The notes under the pieces: generated by a model | The model's database searches: none | What the model was told of the DNA's origin: nothing | The model's input: the letters and a program-made list of their open reading frames with translations, nothing else | Translations under genes and position numbers: made by a program | Assembly: GCF_014199985.1 (NCBI RefSeq) | Contig: NZ_JACHOS010000007.1 | Location: 124,001 to 188,000, forward strand | Direction of reading: 5' to 3' | DNA: 64,000 nucleotides | Source: Methylorubrum rhodesianum | Lineage (GTDB): Bacteria; Pseudomonadota; Alphaproteobacteria; Rhizobiales; Beijerinckiaceae | In this document: piece after piece, positions 36,801 to 45,922 of the stretch | How positions within the stretch are numbered: the first letter of the stretch is position 1 | Layout of the letters: each line of letters starts with the position of its first letter

Positions 36801-36832
36801 AAGAACCAACCGAAGGAAGAACCAACCGAAGG
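36801..36832. repeat. Exact 16-base tandem duplication
   Basis: AAGAACCAACCGAAGG occurs twice head to tail at 36801-36816 and 36817-36832, just after the dciA-like stop. It is noncoding. Confidence 0.9.
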
Positions 36833-36972
36833 ACGTGCGGGCGGCTGCGCAGCGTGATAAGCGGCTCGCGATAGGCCGTGCGGCGACGCGTCCCTCGGCC
36901 GGACGGAGCCGTTCCGTCCTATCCTGCGCGGTATCGGGCCGGATGCGGCCCGCGAACGGAGCCCGCCCTGCC

Positions 36973-37626
36973 ATGATCACCCGGCGCGACGCCCTGAAAC
37001 TGACCGGCCTTGCCCTCGGCACCGCCGCCCTGCTGCCGTCCCTGTCCTTCGAGGCCCTGGCGCAGTCGGCCGACACGGCCGCCCTGATGCAGCCCGGCCC
37101 CCTCGGCGATGTCTGGCTCGGGCCGGCGGACGCCAAGGTCACGATCATCGAATACGCCTCGATGACCTGCTCGCACTGCGCCCACTTCCACGCCACGACC
37201 TGGCCGGTGCTGAAGGAGCGCTACATCGACACCGGCAAGGTGCGCTTCACCCTGCGCGAGTTCCCCCTCGACCCGCTCGCCACCGCCGCCTTCATGCTGG
37301 CGCGCTGCGACGGCGAGGCGAAATACTATCCCATCACCGACCTGCTGTTCGATCAGCAGCAGAACTGGGCCTTCGTGCGCAAGCCGCAATCGCCGGTCGA
37401 TGCCATGGAGCAGCTCCTGCGTCAGGCCGGCTTCTCCAAGGAGAAGTTCGAGGCCTGCCTGAAGGACCAGAAGACCTACGCCGCCATCAACGCGGTCAAG
37501 ACCCGCGGTCTCGACACCCTCAAGGTCGAGTCGACGCCGACCTTCTTCATCAACGGCGAGAAGCGCGCCGGCGCCCTCTCGATCGAGGAGATGGAGAAGA
37601 TCATCAAGCCGATCCTGGGGGCGTGA
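36973..37626 (+). CDS. DsbA-family thiol-disulfide oxidoreductase, Tat-type signal
   Basis: A 217-residue periplasmic thioredoxin-fold protein. The N-terminus MITRRDALKLTGLALGTAAL has a twin-arginine pattern, suggesting folded export. The active site is C66-S-H-C69 (YASMTCSHCAHFHA) and the cis-proline loop is STPTFFING. It may introduce or isomerise disulfides. It resembles the short alphaproteobacterial DsbA-like proteins found beside mutY/dciA. ATG 36973 starts the signal. Confidence 0.9.
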   Translation: MITRRDALKLTGLALGTAALLPSLSFEALAQSADTAALMQPGPLGDVWLGPADAKVTIIEYASMTCSHCAHFHATTWPVLKERYIDTGKVRFTLREFPLDPLATAAFMLARCDGEAKYYPITDLLFDQQQNWAFVRKPQSPVDAMEQLLRQAGFSKEKFEACLKDQKTYAAINAVKTRGLDTLKVESTPTFFINGEKRAGALSIEEMEKIIKPILGA

Positions 37627-37662
37627 GCCGGCCCCCGGAAGGTCGTGGAAAAGCAAAGATTA

Positions 37663-37678
37663 TGTTGATTTATCAACA
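37663..37678. promoter_or_regulatory. Perfect 16-base palindrome before the atp promoter
   Basis: TGTTGAT-TT-ATCAACA is AT-rich in a GC-rich genome and ends 23 bases before the atp -35 element. Its right arm TTATCAACA differs from the DnaA box TTATCCACA at one base. It could be an operator. Confidence 0.5.
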
Positions 37679-37701
37679 GCTTAATGGACCCCTTGGTCGC
37701 C

Positions 37702-37730
37702 TTGACACTCAAGGTTGGCGAAACTATGGT
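37702..37730 (+). promoter_or_regulatory. Sigma-70-type promoter of the atp operon
   Basis: TTGACA (37702-37707), a 17-base spacer and TATGGT (37725-37730). Transcription should begin near 37737, 53 bases before the atpI GTG start. This also argues against an earlier TTG start at 37715, which lies inside the promoter. Confidence 0.75.
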
Positions 37731-37789
37731 GCGCCGCGCCGAGGGGACAGGCCGTTTCCTTCCGCTCCCGACGACGTGTGGGGTCGCCC

Positions 37790-38143
37790 GTGAGCGGTGA
37801 TCCTTCAGGCGAGGGGAGCGGGCCGGAAAAGGCTCCCGCCGACGGCGATCTCTCCGCGAGGCTCAAACGTCTCGAGACGCAGCTCGAGGGGAAGCGGCCG
37901 AAAGTCGCTTCTTCCGAGCGTGCGCGCAACAGCGCGTCCGGCGGCTCGGCTCAGCTCGGTCAGGCCATGCGGCTCTCGACCGAGTTCATCGCGGGCGTGA
38001 TCGCCGGAGGTATCCTCGGATACATCGTCGATCATCTCTTCGGCACCAAGCCGTGGGGCATGATCGTGCTGCTGATGCTGGGCTTCGTGACGGGGATCTA
38101 CAACGTCATGCGGGTCAGCGGCTTCAGCGGCAGGAAAAACTGA
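37790..38143 (+). CDS. atpI: F0F1 ATP synthase accessory subunit I
   Basis: A 117-residue protein with an N-terminal charged region and two membrane helices (EFIAGVIAGGILGYIVDHLF and WGMIVLLMLGFVTGIYNVM). AtpI helps assemble the c-ring. It heads the F0 operon. The GTG start 37790 is placed after the promoter and has a GTGGGG ribosome-binding site. Confidence 0.85.
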   Translation: MSGDPSGEGSGPEKAPADGDLSARLKRLETQLEGKRPKVASSERARNSASGGSAQLGQAMRLSTEFIAGVIAGGILGYIVDHLFGTKPWGMIVLLMLGFVTGIYNVMRVSGFSGRKN

Positions 38144-38279
38144 GAAAGTTCGCCGGTAAGGGTCTCCAAGGCGCCTCTAGGGTCTTGAGACTCGCCCGGC
38201 ATCGTGTAAGGGCGACGCGCGACGGACGGGAGCCGCGAAGGCTTCCACGCGCGACACACAAAGGGGCGGAAGCGGGCAC

Positions 38280-39035
38280 ATGGCGGTCAGTATCGACCCG
38301 ATCCACCAGTTCGAGCTGCAGCCGCTCGTCTCGCTGGGTCACATCGGCAACCAACAGCTCGCGTTCACGCAATCGGCTCTCTACATGTTCGCCGCGGTGG
38401 GCATCATCGCGCTGCTGACCATCGTGGCGACCTCCGGGCGCGCCGTGGTTCCGGGCCGTCTCCAGGCGTTGGCCGAGACGCTCTACGAATTCATCGCCGA
38501 CACGGTGCACCAAGCGACCGGCGCGGACGGCAAGCGCTTCCTGCCGCTCGTGTTCTCGCTCTTCATGTTCGTGCTCATCCTGAACCTGCTCGGGATGATC
38601 CCCTACGCCTTCGCGGTGACCAGCCACCTCATCGTCACCTTCGGCCTCGCGCTGGTCGTGATCCTGACCGTGGTGATCTACGGCGTGGCCAAGCACGGCA
38701 CCCACTTCCTCGGCGTGTTCGTGCCGTCGGGCGTGCCGAAGCCGCTGCTGCTCATCATGGTGCCGATCGAGATCGTGTCGTTCCTGTCGCGTCCGATCAG
38801 CCTCTCGGTTCGTCTCTTCGCCAACATCCTGGCCGGCCACATCGCCCTGAAGATCTTCGCCTTCTTCGTGGTGCAGCTTCTGGTCGCCGGTGCCTGGGGC
38901 GTGCTCTCGCCCCTGCCGCTCGCGCTCACCATCGCGCTGACGGCTCTCGAGTTCCTCGTCGCGGCCCTTCAGGCTTACGTCTTCGCGACGCTGACGGCGG
39001 TCTACCTCGCCGACGCCCTCCACCCCGGCCACTGA
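38280..39035 (+). CDS. atpB: ATP synthase F0 subunit a
   Basis: A 251-residue integral-membrane proton channel subunit. The essential arginine is in ISLSVRLFANILAGH. Five to six hydrophobic helices are present, and the ends match alphaproteobacterial AtpB. It forms the proton half-channels against the c-ring. It lies 136 bases after atpI. Confidence 0.97.
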   Translation: MAVSIDPIHQFELQPLVSLGHIGNQQLAFTQSALYMFAAVGIIALLTIVATSGRAVVPGRLQALAETLYEFIADTVHQATGADGKRFLPLVFSLFMFVLILNLLGMIPYAFAVTSHLIVTFGLALVVILTVVIYGVAKHGTHFLGVFVPSGVPKPLLLIMVPIEIVSFLSRPISLSVRLFANILAGHIALKIFAFFVVQLLVAGAWGVLSPLPLALTIALTALEFLVAALQAYVFATLTAVYLADALHPGH

Positions 39036-39095
39036 TCCTTCCCGGCCGGACCCTTCCGCCCACAACGAACCCCGTTCGAACTTCAGGAGTGTTTC

Positions 39096-39323
39096 ATGGA
39101 TCCCGTCGCTGCGAAGTACATCGGCGCCGGCCTCGCCTGCCTCGGCATGGCGGGCGCCAGCATCGGCCTCGGCAACCTGTTCGGCCAGTTCTACTCGGGC
39201 GCGCTGCGTAACCCGTCGGCCGCCGACAGCCAGCGCACCAACCTCCTCCTGGGCTTCGCGCTCACCGAGGCGCTCGGCATCTTCTCGCTGCTCGTCGCGC
39301 TGCTGCTGCTCTTCGCCGTCTGA
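39096..39323 (+). CDS. atpE: ATP synthase F0 subunit c
   Basis: A 75-residue two-helix proteolipid ([20 protein letters not shown] and [20 protein letters not shown]). The conserved proton-carrying carboxylate is the Glu of FALTEALG. Rotates with proton passage. Preceded by a good ribosome-binding site (CAGGAGTG). Confidence 0.97.
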   Translation: MDPVAAKYIGAGLACLGMAGASIGLGNLFGQFYSGALRNPSAADSQRTNLLLGFALTEALGIFSLLVALLLLFAV

Positions 39324-39435
39324 CGTGCCTTTCGAGGGCGTGCGAGCCGGCCAAGCGCCCGCCTCGCACGCCCTCGCTCGTTGATCCGGCCGCTCCGCCC
39401 GTGGAGCCGGCCTTCCGACGTCACCGGACAGGGCC

Positions 39436-40041
39436 ATGGCCGAGCAGAAGAATCCCCTCACGACCCCCTCCCCCAACGCGGATACGACGATCGTTCCGCC
39501 CGGGAGCCCCCATACCCATACCGAGCAGCCCTCCGGCGGCCACGGCGGTGCCTTCCCGCCCTTCGAGAGCCACACCTTCCTCTCGCAGCTGATCTGGCTC
39601 GCGCTGGCGTTCGGCCTGCTCTACTATCTGATGTCCAAGGTCGCCCTGCCGCGCATCGAGGCGATCCTCGGCGAACGCGCCGGCCGGCTCTCCTCCGATC
39701 TCAACGAGGCCCAGCGCATGAAGGCCGAGGCCGACGCCGCCGGCGCCGCCTACGAGCAGTCGCTGCGCGAGGCCCAGGTGAAGGCCCAGGCCATCGCCCA
39801 GGAGACCCGCAACTCCCTCTCGGCCGAGGCCGATGCCAAGCGCAAGACGCTCGAGGCCGAGCTGAACCAGCGCCTCGCCGCCTCCGAGGCGACCATCCGG
39901 GCACGCACGACGGAAGCCATGGGCAACGTCCGCACCATCGCCGGCGAGACCGCCTCGGCCATCGTCGAGCGCCTGACCGGCCAGGCGCCCGACCAGGCGA
40001 GCCTGAACCGCGCCCTCGACGCGACGTCCGCCGTCCACTGA
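39436..40041 (+). CDS. atpG: ATP synthase F0 subunit b'
   Basis: A 201-residue b'-type stator subunit with an N-terminal disordered extension of about 45 residues, one membrane helix ([20 protein letters not shown]) and a long coiled coil (about 75-190). In alphaproteobacteria, b and b' form a heterodimer. Position directly after atpE and before atpF supports this assignment. Confidence 0.9.
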   Translation: MAEQKNPLTTPSPNADTTIVPPGSPHTHTEQPSGGHGGAFPPFESHTFLSQLIWLALAFGLLYYLMSKVALPRIEAILGERAGRLSSDLNEAQRMKAEADAAGAAYEQSLREAQVKAQAIAQETRNSLSAEADAKRKTLEAELNQRLAASEATIRARTTEAMGNVRTIAGETASAIVERLTGQAPDQASLNRALDATSAVH

Positions 40042-40135
40042 CCTGAGGGCCGGCCCCGCGCCGGCCCCTTCCCATCCGAACCGACCTCGCTCCGGCTCGA
40101 CCGGGCGGAAGGCCGACCAAGGGTTTGAGACCGAC

Positions 40136-40624
40136 ATGCTGTTGACCGCGGAATTCTGGGTCGCCGTCGCCTTCGTGGCGTTCCTGGTCATCGTCTGGCG
40201 GGTCGGCGGCTTTTCGATGATGACCAACGGGCTCGACAGCCGCGCCAAGCGCGTGCGCCACGAGCTCGATGAGGCGCGTCGCCTGCGCGAAGAGGCCGCG
40301 GCCGTGCTCGCCGACTACAAGCGCCGCCGCACCGAGGCCGAACGTGAGGCCGAGGCGATCGTCGCCGGCGCCCGCGAGGACGCCGAGCGCATCGCCGCCG
40401 AGGGCCATGCCCGGCTGAACGACTTCGTCGCCCGCCGCACCAAGGCCGCCGAGGCCAAGATTGCACAGGCCGAGGCCCACGCCTCCGCCCAGGTCCGCGC
40501 CGCCGCCGCCGACGCGGCGGTGAAGGTGTCCGAGACCCTGCTGCGCGAGCGCCTCCAGGGCGCGGCGGCGCAGGATCTCGTCCGCGCCAGCCTCGGCGAC
40601 GTGAAGAGCCGTCTGCAGGCCTGA
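40136..40624 (+). CDS. atpF: ATP synthase F0 subunit b
   Basis: A 162-residue b subunit with an N-terminal membrane helix ([19 protein letters not shown]) and a coiled coil ([24 protein letters not shown] heptads) linking F0 to F1. It ends the F0 operon; F1 genes are not in this window, as expected for alphaproteobacteria. Confidence 0.95.
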   Translation: MLLTAEFWVAVAFVAFLVIVWRVGGFSMMTNGLDSRAKRVRHELDEARRLREEAAAVLADYKRRRTEAEREAEAIVAGAREDAERIAAEGHARLNDFVARRTKAAEAKIAQAEAHASAQVRAAAADAAVKVSETLLRERLQGAAAQDLVRASLGDVKSRLQA

Positions 40625-40765
40625 ACCCGTCGTTGCCGATCGTCCGCATCTCCGCCGGGAATCGGTCAGGACGCGGCGCAAATCGGCAAGTCGCCATGGC
40701 CCGAGCCGCTAAGCTCCTCGGCATGCACGCGGGACCGGCCCAATACCGACCTGATCGGTCCTGCG

Positions 40766-40790
40766 ACACCCGGCTCTGCCGGGTGTTTTC
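40766..40790 (+). terminator. atp operon terminator
   Basis: ACACCCGGC, loop TCT, GCCGGGTGT form a perfect 9-base-pair stem (40766-40786) followed by TTTC. It lies 142 bases after the atpF stop. Confidence 0.85.
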
Positions 40791-40857
40791 GCGTAACGGG
40801 CCTGCCTGATGCGCTGCGGTGCCGCAGATCGGGCCCGCTCCCGTGAAAAATTTTGAA

Positions 40858-40890
40858 GACAGGCGAAAAATCACCTGTGCTTGGCCTGTC
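40858..40890 (+). promoter_or_regulatory. Hairpin in the glyA upstream region
   Basis: GACAGGC (40858-40864) and GCCTGTC (40884-40890) enclose a 19-base loop, about 100 bases before glyA. No known riboswitch consensus was recognised. Confidence 0.3.
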
Positions 40891-40989
40891 GTGCCGTGAC
40901 GTGTACGAATAGTGCCTGAAAAACACCCCCGTGAACGCCGACGGGAAACGGGTGGGTTTGCCCGTAAACAAGGAAAAGAGGCTACGCTC

Positions 40990-42294
40990 ATGAGCGCCGG
41001 AACTGCGTCCGACAACACCGCCCTCGACACCTTCTTTTCGGCTCATCTTGCCGAGACCGATCCGGAGATCGCCAAGGCGATTTCGCAGGAGCTCGGCCGG
41101 CAGCAGCATGAGATCGAGCTGATCGCCTCCGAGAACATCGTCTCGCGCGCCGTGCTCGAAGCGCAGGGCTCCGTGCTCACCAACAAGTACGCGGAGGGCT
41201 ATCCGGGCCGGCGCTACTACGGTGGCTGCCAGTTCGTCGACATCGCCGAGGAGCTCGCCATCGACCGCGCCAAGCGCCTGTTCGGCTGCGGCTTCGCCAA
41301 CGTGCAGCCGAATTCCGGCTCACAGGCGAACCAGGGTGTGTTCATGGCCCTGATGCAGCCGGGCGACACCTTCCTCGGCCTCGACCTCGCCGCCGGCGGT
41401 CACCTCACCCACGGCGCCCCCCCGAACGTCTCGGGCAAGTGGTTCAAGCCGGTCTCCTACACCGTGCGTCGCGAGGACCAGCGCATCGACATGGAGCAGG
41501 TCGAGCGTCTCGCCCAGGAACACAAGCCGAAGGTGATCATCGCCGGCGGCTCGGGCTATCCGCGTCACTGGGACTTCGCGAAGTTCCGTGAGATCGCCGA
41601 TTCGGTCGGCGCCTTCTTCTTCGTCGACATGGCCCACTTCGCCGGCCTCGTCGCCGCGGGCCTGCACCCGTCGCCCTTCCCGCATGCACATGTCGCCACC
41701 ACGACGACCCACAAGACCCTGCGCGGCCCCCGCGGCGGCATGATCCTGACGAACGACGAGGCGCTGGCCAAGAAGTTCAACTCGGCGATCTTCCCCGGCC
41801 TTCAGGGTGGTCCGCTGATGCACGTCATCGCCGCCAAGGCCGTGGCCTTCGGCGAGGCGCTGAAGCCCGAGTTCAAGATCTACGCGAAGCAGGTCATCGA
41901 CAACGCCCGCGCGCTGGCCGACACCATCATCTCGGGCGGCTACGACATCACCTCGGGCGGCACCGACAACCACCTGATGCTGGTCGACCTGCAGCGGAAG
42001 GGCCTGACCGGCAAGGCGGCCGAGGCGGCCCTGTCGCGGGCCGACATCACCTGCAACAAGAACGGCGTGCCGTTCGACCCGCAGAAGCCGACCATCACCT
42101 CCGGCATCCGCCTCGGCACCCCGGCCAGCACGACCCGCGGCTTCGGCGTCGCCGAGTTCAAGCAGGTCGGGTCGTTGATCGTCGAGGTGCTCGACGGTCT
42201 CGCCGAGAAGGGCGAGGGCGGCGATGCTTCGGTCGAGGCGGCGGTCAAGGAGAATGTCCACGCCCTGACCGATCGCTTCCCGATCTACAACTAA
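40990..42294 (+). CDS. glyA: Serine hydroxymethyltransferase
   Basis: A 434-residue PLP enzyme interconverting serine and glycine with tetrahydrofolate. It is central to one-carbon metabolism and, in methylotrophs, to the serine cycle. Motifs include [30 protein letters not shown], and the PLP-lysine block [22 protein letters not shown] 40990 follows an AGGAAAAGAGG ribosome-binding site. It precedes the NsrR-like gene and the nrdR-rib cluster. Confidence 0.97.
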   Translation: MSAGTASDNTALDTFFSAHLAETDPEIAKAISQELGRQQHEIELIASENIVSRAVLEAQGSVLTNKYAEGYPGRRYYGGCQFVDIAEELAIDRAKRLFGCGFANVQPNSGSQANQGVFMALMQPGDTFLGLDLAAGGHLTHGAPPNVSGKWFKPVSYTVRREDQRIDMEQVERLAQEHKPKVIIAGGSGYPRHWDFAKFREIADSVGAFFFVDMAHFAGLVAAGLHPSPFPHAHVATTTTHKTLRGPRGGMILTNDEALAKKFNSAIFPGLQGGPLMHVIAAKAVAFGEALKPEFKIYAKQVIDNARALADTIISGGYDITSGGTDNHLMLVDLQRKGLTGKAAEAALSRADITCNKNGVPFDPQKPTITSGIRLGTPASTTRGFGVAEFKQVGSLIVEVLDGLAEKGEGGDASVEAAVKENVHALTDRFPIYN

Positions 42295-42432
42295 GATCGA
42301 ACGCGACGCTTCCGGCCCGCCCGAGCGGCGGGCCCATGCGGCCGCGGATCCCCTGGATCCGAGGCCGCTGCCGTTTCGAGACGGCCGCGAAGTTAATCCA
42401 TGCAAAGTTTTTCGCCAAGAGGAGTGTACACG

Positions 42433-42452
42433 TCATTCCTTCCTTGGAATGA
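42433..42452. promoter_or_regulatory. Inverted repeat upstream of the Rrf2 regulator
   Basis: TCATTCC (42433-42439), TTCCTT, GGAATGA (42446-42452) is a perfect 7-base inverted repeat about 50 bases before the NsrR-like start. It is a good candidate autoregulatory operator. Confidence 0.5.
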
Positions 42453-42503
42453 TGTCCGCGGATTTGGCCTTCGCCTGAAGGTTGTGCGGCGCCGCTCGGG
42501 AGG

Positions 42504-43004
42504 GTGCTCCTGCATCTCTCGCTACACACGGATTACGGTCTTCGTCTCCTGATGCACCTGACGCTGGCCGAGCCGGGTGCCTGGATCGCGACTCCGACCG
42601 TCGCGCAACGCTTCGGCATCTCGGTGCACCATCTCCAGAAGATCGCCCAGACACTGGTCAGGGTCGGTGTCGTGGAGGCCCGGCAGGGGCGATCCGGCGG
42701 CGTGCGCCTCGCCCGCGACGCTCGGGAGATCCGGCTCGGACGGCTCGTCGCGGCTCTGGAGGGAGTCGGCACGGTGGTTGATTGCCGGCGCGATCCCTGC
42801 CCCCTCACGGGCCGCTGCCGCCACAAATGGGCCTTCGACGCGGCGGAGCAGGCGTTCTTCCTCGAACTCGACCGTCTCACCCTCGCTGACGTGGCGGCTG
42901 GACCGACGGCGGTGGCGCTTCGCGCCCTCTTCCGCCCCGAAGCGGGCGGGGGCGCCGCGACGCCCGCCGCGCCCGCTGCGACCGATCCGACTTCTGGCAT
43001 TTGA
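42504..43004 (+). CDS. nsrR: NsrR-like Rrf2-family Fe-S regulator
   Basis: A 166-residue Rrf2 protein. The winged-helix part includes LHTDYGLRLLMHL and FGISVHHLQKIAQTLVRVGVV. The Fe-S ligands are C-x4-C-x5-C in VVDCRRDPCPLTGRCRHKW, the NsrR spacing, followed by LDRLTLADV as in E. coli NsrR. NsrR senses nitric oxide; no NO-detoxification gene is nearby, so its targets are elsewhere. The GTG start 42504 directly abuts GGGAGG, unusually close; the real start may be a few codons later. Confidence 0.82.
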   Translation: MLLHLSLHTDYGLRLLMHLTLAEPGAWIATPTVAQRFGISVHHLQKIAQTLVRVGVVEARQGRSGGVRLARDAREIRLGRLVAALEGVGTVVDCRRDPCPLTGRCRHKWAFDAAEQAFFLELDRLTLADVAAGPTAVALRALFRPEAGGGAATPAAPAATDPTSGI

Positions 43005-43067
43005 GCGGCGGCTGGGGCAGAGAGGGGCGGCTTTTGAGAGTGTCCGGGACGAGGTGGTGAGCGCGCG

Positions 43068-43625
43068 ATGCGGTGTCCGTTCTGCGGAGGTCCCGACACG
43101 CAGGTGAAGGATTCGCGGCCGAGCGAGGATTCGTCCGCGATCCGTCGCCGTCGCGTCTGCCCGGATTGCGGCGGACGCTTCACCACGTTCGAGCGGGTAC
43201 AGTTGCGAGAACTCGTGGTGCTGAAGCGTTCGGGAAAGCGGGTTCCGTTCGATCGCGACAAGCTCCAGCGCTCGATCGACGTGGCGCTGCGCAAGCGGAC
43301 GGTCGATCCCGAGCGGGTCGAGCGTCTCGTCAGCGGCATCACCCGCCGCCTGGAGAGCGGCGGCGAGGGTGAAGTCACCAGCGAGGCCATCGGCGAGGCC
43401 GTGATGGAGGGGCTGAAAGGCCTCGACGACGTCGCCTATGTCCGCTTCGCCTCGGTCTACAAGAATTTCCGCGAAGCGCAGGATTTTCAGGATCTGCTCG
43501 GCACCCTCGGCGACCGGCTGGAGGGCGAGCCCACGCTCCCGCAGGAGGAGGAGCAGGCGGCGCCCGCCCCGCCCGGCGAGGAGGCCGGCCCGCGCCGTCG
43601 CCGGCCCGCCCGGAAGTCGGCGTGA
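43068..43625 (+). CDS. nrdR: Ribonucleotide-reductase regulator NrdR
   Basis: A 185-residue repressor of ribonucleotide-reductase genes. Zinc-ribbon cysteines C3, C6, C31 and C34 are in [19 protein letters not shown] and [13 protein letters not shown]. The ATP-cone domain follows (about 45-135). It has a Glu/Pro/Arg-rich tail. The stop overlaps the ribD GTG by 4 bases. Confidence 0.97.
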   Translation: MRCPFCGGPDTQVKDSRPSEDSSAIRRRRVCPDCGGRFTTFERVQLRELVVLKRSGKRVPFDRDKLQRSIDVALRKRTVDPERVERLVSGITRRLESGGEGEVTSEAIGEAVMEGLKGLDDVAYVRFASVYKNFREAQDFQDLLGTLGDRLEGEPTLPQEEEQAAPAPPGEEAGPRRRRPARKSA

Positions 43626-44752
43626 CGGGACGAGCCGTGGACGCATCCCCGCAGGACGCTCTCGATCGCCGCGCCATGCGCCTCGCCCTAGCGCTGGGGC
43701 GACGCAATCTCGGCCGGACCTGGCCGAATCCGAGCGTCGGCGCCGTGGTGGTCGCCGATGGGCGCATCGTCGGGCAGGCGGTGACGGCGCCGGGCGGCCG
43801 CCCGCATGCCGAGCCTCTGGCGCTTGCCATGGCCGGAGAGGCTGCCCGCGGTGCCACGCTCTACGTCACCCTCGAGCCCTGCTCGCATCACGGCCGCACG
43901 CCGCCCTGCACCGACGCGACCATCGCCGCCGGGATCGCCCGCGTGGTCACTGCGATCGAGGATCCCGATCCCCGCGTGGCCGGGCGCGGCCATGCGGGAT
44001 TGCGCGCGGCCGGGATCACGGTCGAGACCGGATTGCTGCGCGAGGAAGCGGCACGGGACCACCGCGGCCATTTCTCCCGCGTCACGCGCGGGCGCCCGAG
44101 CCTGCACCTCAAGCTCGCCCGCACCCGCGACGGCTTCGCCGCTCCCTCGACCGGCGAGCGGCTGAAGATCACCGGTCCGATCGCCGACGGGGCGGTGCAC
44201 CTGTGGCGGGCCCATGCCGACGCGATCATGGTCGGCATCGGCACGGCACGGGCCGACGATCCGTCGCTGACCGTGCGGCTGCCGGGACTCGCCGAGCGCT
44301 CGCCGCTGCGGGTCGTTCTCGATTCGACGCTCCGCCTCAACCCCGCCAGTCATCTCGTGCGCGGAGCCCGTGATCTGCCGACGCTGGTGCTGACCGGTCG
44401 CGGCGCTCCGGCCCATGCCCGGCGGATGCTCGCCTCCTCCGGCGTCGAACTCGGCTTCGTCCCCACCGACCCGCAGGGCCGCATCGATCTGAACGCCGCG
44501 CTGGCCGTCCTGGCGGAGCGCGGCCTGACGCGGATCTGCAGCGAGGGCGGACCGGCGCTTGCGGACGCGCTCGCCGCGCACGATCTCATCGACGCCTGCA
44601 CGCTCATCACCGGTTCCGTCACCCTGGGCGAATCCGGCGGTCTGCCGGCGCTGGGTCCGAACCTCGCCCGCCGGCTCGCCGACGGCTCCCTGAGCGCGGT
44701 CGAGAGCTGCGATTTCGGCCCCGACACGGCGGTCACCTACGAGAGGATCTGA
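43622..44752 (+). CDS. ribD: Bifunctional riboflavin deaminase/reductase RibD
   Basis: A 376-residue enzyme for two steps of riboflavin synthesis. The deaminase part has [13 protein letters not shown] and the zinc motif [16 protein letters not shown]. The reductase part (about 155-376) contains [20 protein letters not shown] and [19 protein letters not shown]. Translation starts with GTG 43622 overlapping nrdR (coupled). It is 1 base from ribE. Confidence 0.96.
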   Translation: MTGRAVDASPQDALDRRAMRLALALGRRNLGRTWPNPSVGAVVVADGRIVGQAVTAPGGRPHAEPLALAMAGEAARGATLYVTLEPCSHHGRTPPCTDATIAAGIARVVTAIEDPDPRVAGRGHAGLRAAGITVETGLLREEAARDHRGHFSRVTRGRPSLHLKLARTRDGFAAPSTGERLKITGPIADGAVHLWRAHADAIMVGIGTARADDPSLTVRLPGLAERSPLRVVLDSTLRLNPASHLVRGARDLPTLVLTGRGAPAHARRMLASSGVELGFVPTDPQGRIDLNAALAVLAERGLTRICSEGGPALADALAAHDLIDACTLITGSVTLGESGGLPALGPNLARRLADGSLSAVESCDFGPDTAVTYERI

Positions 44753-44753
44753 C

Positions 44754-45392
44754 ATGTTCACCGGGCTCGTCAGCGATGTCGGCCGAGTCGTCTCGGTGGA
44801 GGGTTCGGAACGCCTGCGCCGGATCGTCATCGAGTGTGCCTACGATCCCGCCGGTATCGCGCTCGGGGCCTCCATCGCCTGCTCCGGCCCCTGCCTCACC
44901 GCCGTCGCGGTGGAACCGCACGGCACGGGCTGCCGCTTCGCAGTCGATGCCGCCGCCGAGACCCTGGACCGCACCACGGTCGGAACCTGGCGCGAGGGCA
45001 CGCGGGTCAATCTCGAGCGCTCGCTCAGGCTCGGCGACGAACTCGGCGGCCACCTCGTCACCGGCCATGTCGACGGCATCGCCGAGATCCTCGCCCGCGA
45101 GACCGTCACGGCCGAGGACGATCCCTGGGGCGCGAGCGAGCGTTTCACCCTGCGGGCGCCGACGGCACTCGCCGGCTTCATCGCCGAGAAGGGTTCGATC
45201 TGCCTCGACGGTACCTCGCTCACCGTCAACGCGGTCTCAGGCGCCGATTTCTCGGTGCTGCTGATCCCGCACAGCCTCACCGTCACGACCTGGGAGGAGC
45301 GCCGGGCGGGGGACCGGATCAATCTCGAGGTCGATCTGCTGGCCCGCTACGCCGCACGCCTCGCCGAGACGCGCGGCCTGCTGCAGGCGTGA
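44754..45392 (+). CDS. ribE: Riboflavin synthase alpha subunit
   Basis: A 212-residue lumazine-binding protein with two repeats. MFTGLVSDVGRV starts the family; each half ends in a substrate-binding motif (ACSGPCLTAVAVEPHG and SICLDGTSLTVNAVSGADF). It dismutates two lumazine molecules to riboflavin. It follows ribD immediately; the canonical next gene, ribH, is displaced by about 2.4 kb. Confidence 0.96.
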   Translation: MFTGLVSDVGRVVSVEGSERLRRIVIECAYDPAGIALGASIACSGPCLTAVAVEPHGTGCRFAVDAAAETLDRTTVGTWREGTRVNLERSLRLGDELGGHLVTGHVDGIAEILARETVTAEDDPWGASERFTLRAPTALAGFIAEKGSICLDGTSLTVNAVSGADFSVLLIPHSLTVTTWEERRAGDRINLEVDLLARYAARLAETRGLLQA

Positions 45393-45412
45393 GGCCGATC
45401 CTCCGCACTGCC

Positions 45413-45922
45413 CTATCGAAGGGCGCGGCGCACGCCTTGCTGTTCTGGAGCGCCCCCGGCAGTCGGAGACGCGACCGCGAGCATCGGCTCTGACGGAAGG
45501 CTCCCGGGCGCGGGCCGCGAACCCGAGGCGAAGGTGAGGAGCCGGTGGCCGAGATAGTTCGCCACGGCGCCCACCGCGATGCCGAGGCCGTGGGCGAGCG
45601 CCTGGGCGACCGGCAGTCTCAGCTCCGGCAGAAGGATGGTCAGGCCGTCGAGCATGGCCGTGCTGACCGCGAGCACCACCCCCGCGCCGACGGCGTTGAC
45701 CGCGAGGAACAGGCCGACCTGCCCGCGTAGCGATCCCCGCGATGCCACACGGAACACGAAGGCCCGATAGAGCCAGAACGAGGCGGCCATGCCGAGGCCG
45801 TAGGCGGTCAGCAATGCCGCCTCGAAGGGCAGGACGAGCGAGAGCGGGATCCGCGTCAGCCAGTTGATCGCCGTCGCCGAGCCGCCGGCGATGAGGAAGC
45901 GGACGACTTCGTTGCCGATCAC
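45413..45922 (-). CDS. GtrA-family membrane protein
   Basis: A 169-residue protein with four membrane helices, beginning VIGNEVVRFLIAGGSATAINW. GtrA proteins are thought to flip or help move polyprenyl-linked sugars. The GTG start overlaps the HAD-UbiA gene stop by 4 bases (GTGA), so the two are probably coupled. The C-terminal 35 residues are Pro/Ser-rich. Confidence 0.85.
   Translation of the reverse strand: MIGNEVVRFLIAGGSATAINWLTRIPLSLVLPFEAALLTAYGLGMAASFWLYRAFVFRVASRGSLRGQVGLFLAVNAVGAGVVLAVSTAMLDGLTILLPELRLPVAQALAHGLGIAVGAVANYLGHRLLTFASGSRPAPGSLPSEPMLAVASPTAGGAPEQQGVRRALR

Larger units (their letters stand above)
40625..40989. other. atpF-glyA spacer with terminator and glyA leader
   Basis: The 365-base spacer contains the operon terminator (40766-40790) and, after it, an AT-richer region with GACAGGC/GCCTGTC arms (40858-40864, 40884-40890) upstream of glyA. 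No coding region is supported. Confidence 0.6.

Noticed and set aside
37715..37789. Earlier TTG start for atpI
   Set aside because: It lies within the promoter spacer, upstream of the expected transcription start.
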